The notes beneath the pieces are model-generated. The model had not been told where the DNA came from. It ran no database searches and worked only from the letters and a program-made list of their open reading frames with translations. This document shows positions 62,587 to 64,000 of a stretch of DNA of 64,000 nt, piece after piece. Origin of the DNA: Williamsia sp. DF01-3 (GTDB taxonomy: Bacteria > Actinomycetota > Actinomycetes > Mycobacteriales > Mycobacteriaceae); NCBI RefSeq assembly GCF_023051145.1, contig NZ_JALKFS010000005.1:1922001-1986000 (forward strand). The letters run 5' to 3'. Each line of letters opens with the position of its first letter. Positions within the stretch are counted from its first letter, which is position 1. Both the position numbers and the translations under genes were made by a program.

Positions 62587-62635
62587 GGTGGGTTCCGGCG
62601 AGGTCGACCTGCGGGTTTGCTCGCCCGAACCCACC
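62587..62635. terminator. Bidirectional stem-loop between cobF and cysQ
   Basis: GGTGGGTTCCGGCGAG (62587-62602) and CTCGCCCGAACCCACC (62620-62635) pair over 16 bp with one mismatch around a 17-nt loop, immediately after cobF and just before the cysQ stop of the convergent gene. The stem is strong enough to end transcription from both sides. No long T-run is present. Confidence 0.7.
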
Positions 62636-62652
62636 AATTCCGGGGAGCTGGG

Positions 62653-63399
62653 TCAGAGGATCTCGTCGAGGGCAGCGAGGATGGGGTCGCGTAGTTCGGT
62701 GCGGCAGATGATGAAGTCGGGCATGAACGGGCTGGGCCGGTTGTATTCGAGTTCCGAACCGTCGACGCGGCTGCAGTGCAGACCCGCAGCACGGGCGACC
62801 CCGACCGGCGCGCAGTTGTCCCACTCGTATTGACCACCGGCGTGAACGTAGGCGTCCGCATCACCGCGCACCACGGCCATCGCCTTGGCGCCTGCAGACC
62901 CGATCGGCATCATCTGCAAACCGAGGCGCCGGGAGACGTGATCGGCCTCGTACGACGACCAACCGCGTGAGGCCACCATCCGGCCGGTGAGTTCACCCTC
63001 GACCACGGGCACGGTGTCGGTGGCGAACACCTGACCGATCGCAGGCAGCGACACCGCGCAATCGGTGGGCTGACCACCCATCGTCAGAGCAATGTGCACC
63101 GCCCAGTCGTTGCGCCCGGAAGCGAACTCGCGGGTGCCGTCGAGCGGGTCGATGATCCAGACCCGGTCGGCGCGCAGACGGCCGGCGGAGTCGCGCGCCT
63201 CCTCGGACAGGACTGCGTCGGCGGGGCGGTGTTCGGCCAGCACCGCGGCGATCCAGGTCTGCGCCATCGCATCGCCGACGTCGCCGAGCAGTCGCCCCTG
63301 CAGCAGGTGTTCGTGGCGGATGTCGACGAGAATCTTCCCGGCGCCTTCGGCCAGTAGTCGGGCCAACTCGGCGTCCGACGCCGAACCAGTAGAGCGCAT
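62653..63399 (-). CDS. cysQ: 3'(2'),5'-bisphosphate nucleotidase / inositol monophosphatase family (CysQ-like)
   Basis: A 248-residue Mg-dependent, Li-sensitive phosphatase-fold protein that likely hydrolyses PAP formed in sulfate assimilation, or inositol phosphate. Metal-site motifs are LSEEARDS (Glu), WIIDPLDGTREFASGRND (DPLDGT) and GGQYEWDNCAPVGVARAAG (the second, WD-type motif). The ATG ending at 63399 (RSTGSASDAELARLL) was chosen; a GTG at 63417 is also possible. It converges on cobF and is divergent from the glycosylase by about 25 bp. Confidence 0.9.
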   Translation of the reverse strand: MRSTGSASDAELARLLAEGAGKILVDIRHEHLLQGRLLGDVGDAMAQTWIAAVLAEHRPADAVLSEEARDSAGRLRADRVWIIDPLDGTREFASGRNDWAVHIALTMGGQPTDCAVSLPAIGQVFATDTVPVVEGELTGRMVASRGWSSYEADHVSRRLGLQMMPIGSAGAKAMAVVRGDADAYVHAGGQYEWDNCAPVGVARAAGLHCSRVDGSELEYNRPSPFMPDFIICRTELRDPILAALDEIL

Positions 63400-63424
63400 C
63401 TGGTTACTAGAGCACACTGTCTAC

Positions 63425-64000
63425 ATGCCTGAGTTACCTGAGGTGCAGGCCATCGCCGATTACGTTGATGGCCGTGCCGCCGGATTGCCCATCCGACGAG
63501 TCGACGTGGCGTCGCTGGCAGTGCTCAAAACGGCCGACCCGCCGTACACGGCGCTCACCGGCCGCATCGTGGAGTCGGTGGGACGAGTAGGAAAATACCT
63601 GGTCATCACCACCGCTGCGACCGACCCCGGCGATGTGGACCCCAGGTTGCACCTGATCATCCACCTGTCCCGCGCCGGATGGCTGCGATGGTCGGACAAC
63701 CTCTCACCCGCCCCGCCGCGCCCCGGGGGAAAAGGGCCGATCGCACTCCGGGTGCACTGCGGTCTGCCCGGTGAGGGCTTCGACGTCACCGAGGCGGGCA
63801 CACAGAAACGTCTAGCAGTCTGGTTGGTGCGCGACCTGGACGAGGTCGAACGGATCAAGACACTCGGTCCGGATGCGCTCGCTCTCAGCCGTGACGAACT
63901 CGCCGCCCTGCTCGGCAAGACGAGTGCGCGCATCAAGACGGTGATCACCGACCAGCGCACCATCAGCGGTATCGGCAACGCCTACAGCGACGAGATCCTC
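63425..64000 (+). CDS. Fpg/Nei family DNA glycosylase, cut by window edge
   Basis: The N-terminal 192 residues of an Fpg/Nei-type DNA glycosylase/AP lyase. After removal of the Met, Pro and Glu (MPELPEVQAI) are the catalytic pair; VGRVGKYLVI gives the conserved Lys. TVITDQRTISGIGNAYSDEI is the H2TH region (GIGNxYxxEIL). The zinc finger would lie beyond the window. The wording is of the actinobacterial Fpg/Nei branch whose lesion preference differs from classical Fpg. There is no stop before 64000. Confidence 0.92.
   Translation, partial: MPELPEVQAIADYVDGRAAGLPIRRVDVASLAVLKTADPPYTALTGRIVESVGRVGKYLVITTAATDPGDVDPRLHLIIHLSRAGWLRWSDNLSPAPPRPGGKGPIALRVHCGLPGEGFDVTEAGTQKRLAVWLVRDLDEVERIKTLGPDALALSRDELAALLGKTSARIKTVITDQRTISGIGNAYSDEIL

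Overview
The window is high-GC DNA from an actinobacterium. It is probably a mycolic-acid-containing Mycobacteriales species such as Gordonia, Williamsia or Rhodococcus; this is inferred from content, not from a database match. Supporting signs are a TIGR03842-type F420-dependent LLM oxidoreductase, a mycothiol-type maleylpyruvate isomerase fold protein, a DUF222/HNH protein, a DUF2236 (MpaB-type) oxygenase, and an MBL protein - CtpE ATPase - Rv0909/Rv0910-like block that matches a Mycobacterium tuberculosis neighbourhood. There is one tRNA (Arg-CCT). No transposase, prophage, CRISPR array or rRNA was seen, and almost all of the DNA is coding.

Layout. 1-3700: an ECF41-type sigma factor (cut by the window edge), TerD, an SDR and a degraded-looking DUF222/HNH gene. 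3695-8791: a 5-oxoproline (pyroglutamate) operon (NRAMP-like transporter, pxpA, pxpB, pxpC, DUF1445 hydro-lyase), divergent from a GntR regulator with a palindromic operator. 8799-16417: mixed housekeeping and transport genes (CoA-binding protein, alpha/beta hydrolase, TetR/glycosyltransferase pair, CPA2 antiporter, thioesterase, alcohol dehydrogenase). 16509-18677: an NrtR repressor divergent from an ADP-ribosylglycohydrolase and a macrodomain protein, with two NrtR-box-like palindromes between them. 18755-32716: a DUF2236 protein, then a large nucleobase/hydantoin catabolic region: MFS, GntR and PucR on the minus strand; two 2OG-Fe(II) oxygenases, a stand-alone 2Fe-2S ferredoxin, a VOC protein, an NCS2 permease, a dihydropyrimidinase, an LLM oxidoreductase, an N-carbamoyl amidohydrolase and a class III aminotransferase on the plus strand.

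32688-44791: two aldo/keto reductases, a NUDIX hydrolase, MarR/FUSC and TetR/acyl-CoA dehydrogenase divergent pairs (each with a clear palindrome), a ROK protein, a thiolase, an MBL-fold protein and a CtpE-like P-type ATPase. 44822-46754: an Rv0909-like antitoxin and Rv0910-like toxin with a secreted lipase gene between them. 46884-51554: a membrane solute-binding/VWA fusion protein, then an FMN-binding lipoprotein, an ApbE flavin transferase and an RnfD-like membrane/FNR fusion, which together look like an extracytoplasmic flavin electron-transfer module. 51555-53003: an AbiEi/DUF559-like gene bracketed by copies of an intergenic palindromic repeat. 53004-57316: a proline catabolism locus (proline dehydrogenase, P5C dehydrogenase, PucR-type activator). 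57342-64000: tRNA-Arg, DUF2630, a maleylpyruvate isomerase fold protein, a secreted GH1 glycosidase, a DMT transporter, an SDR, CobF, CysQ and the start of an Fpg/Nei glycosylase.

A technical point affects the annotation. Five genes (pxpC, gntR, an alpha/beta hydrolase, an acyl-CoA dehydrogenase and P5C dehydrogenase) are each repaired by adding one G or C at a short G/C run. This looks more like base-calling deletions than real gene decay.
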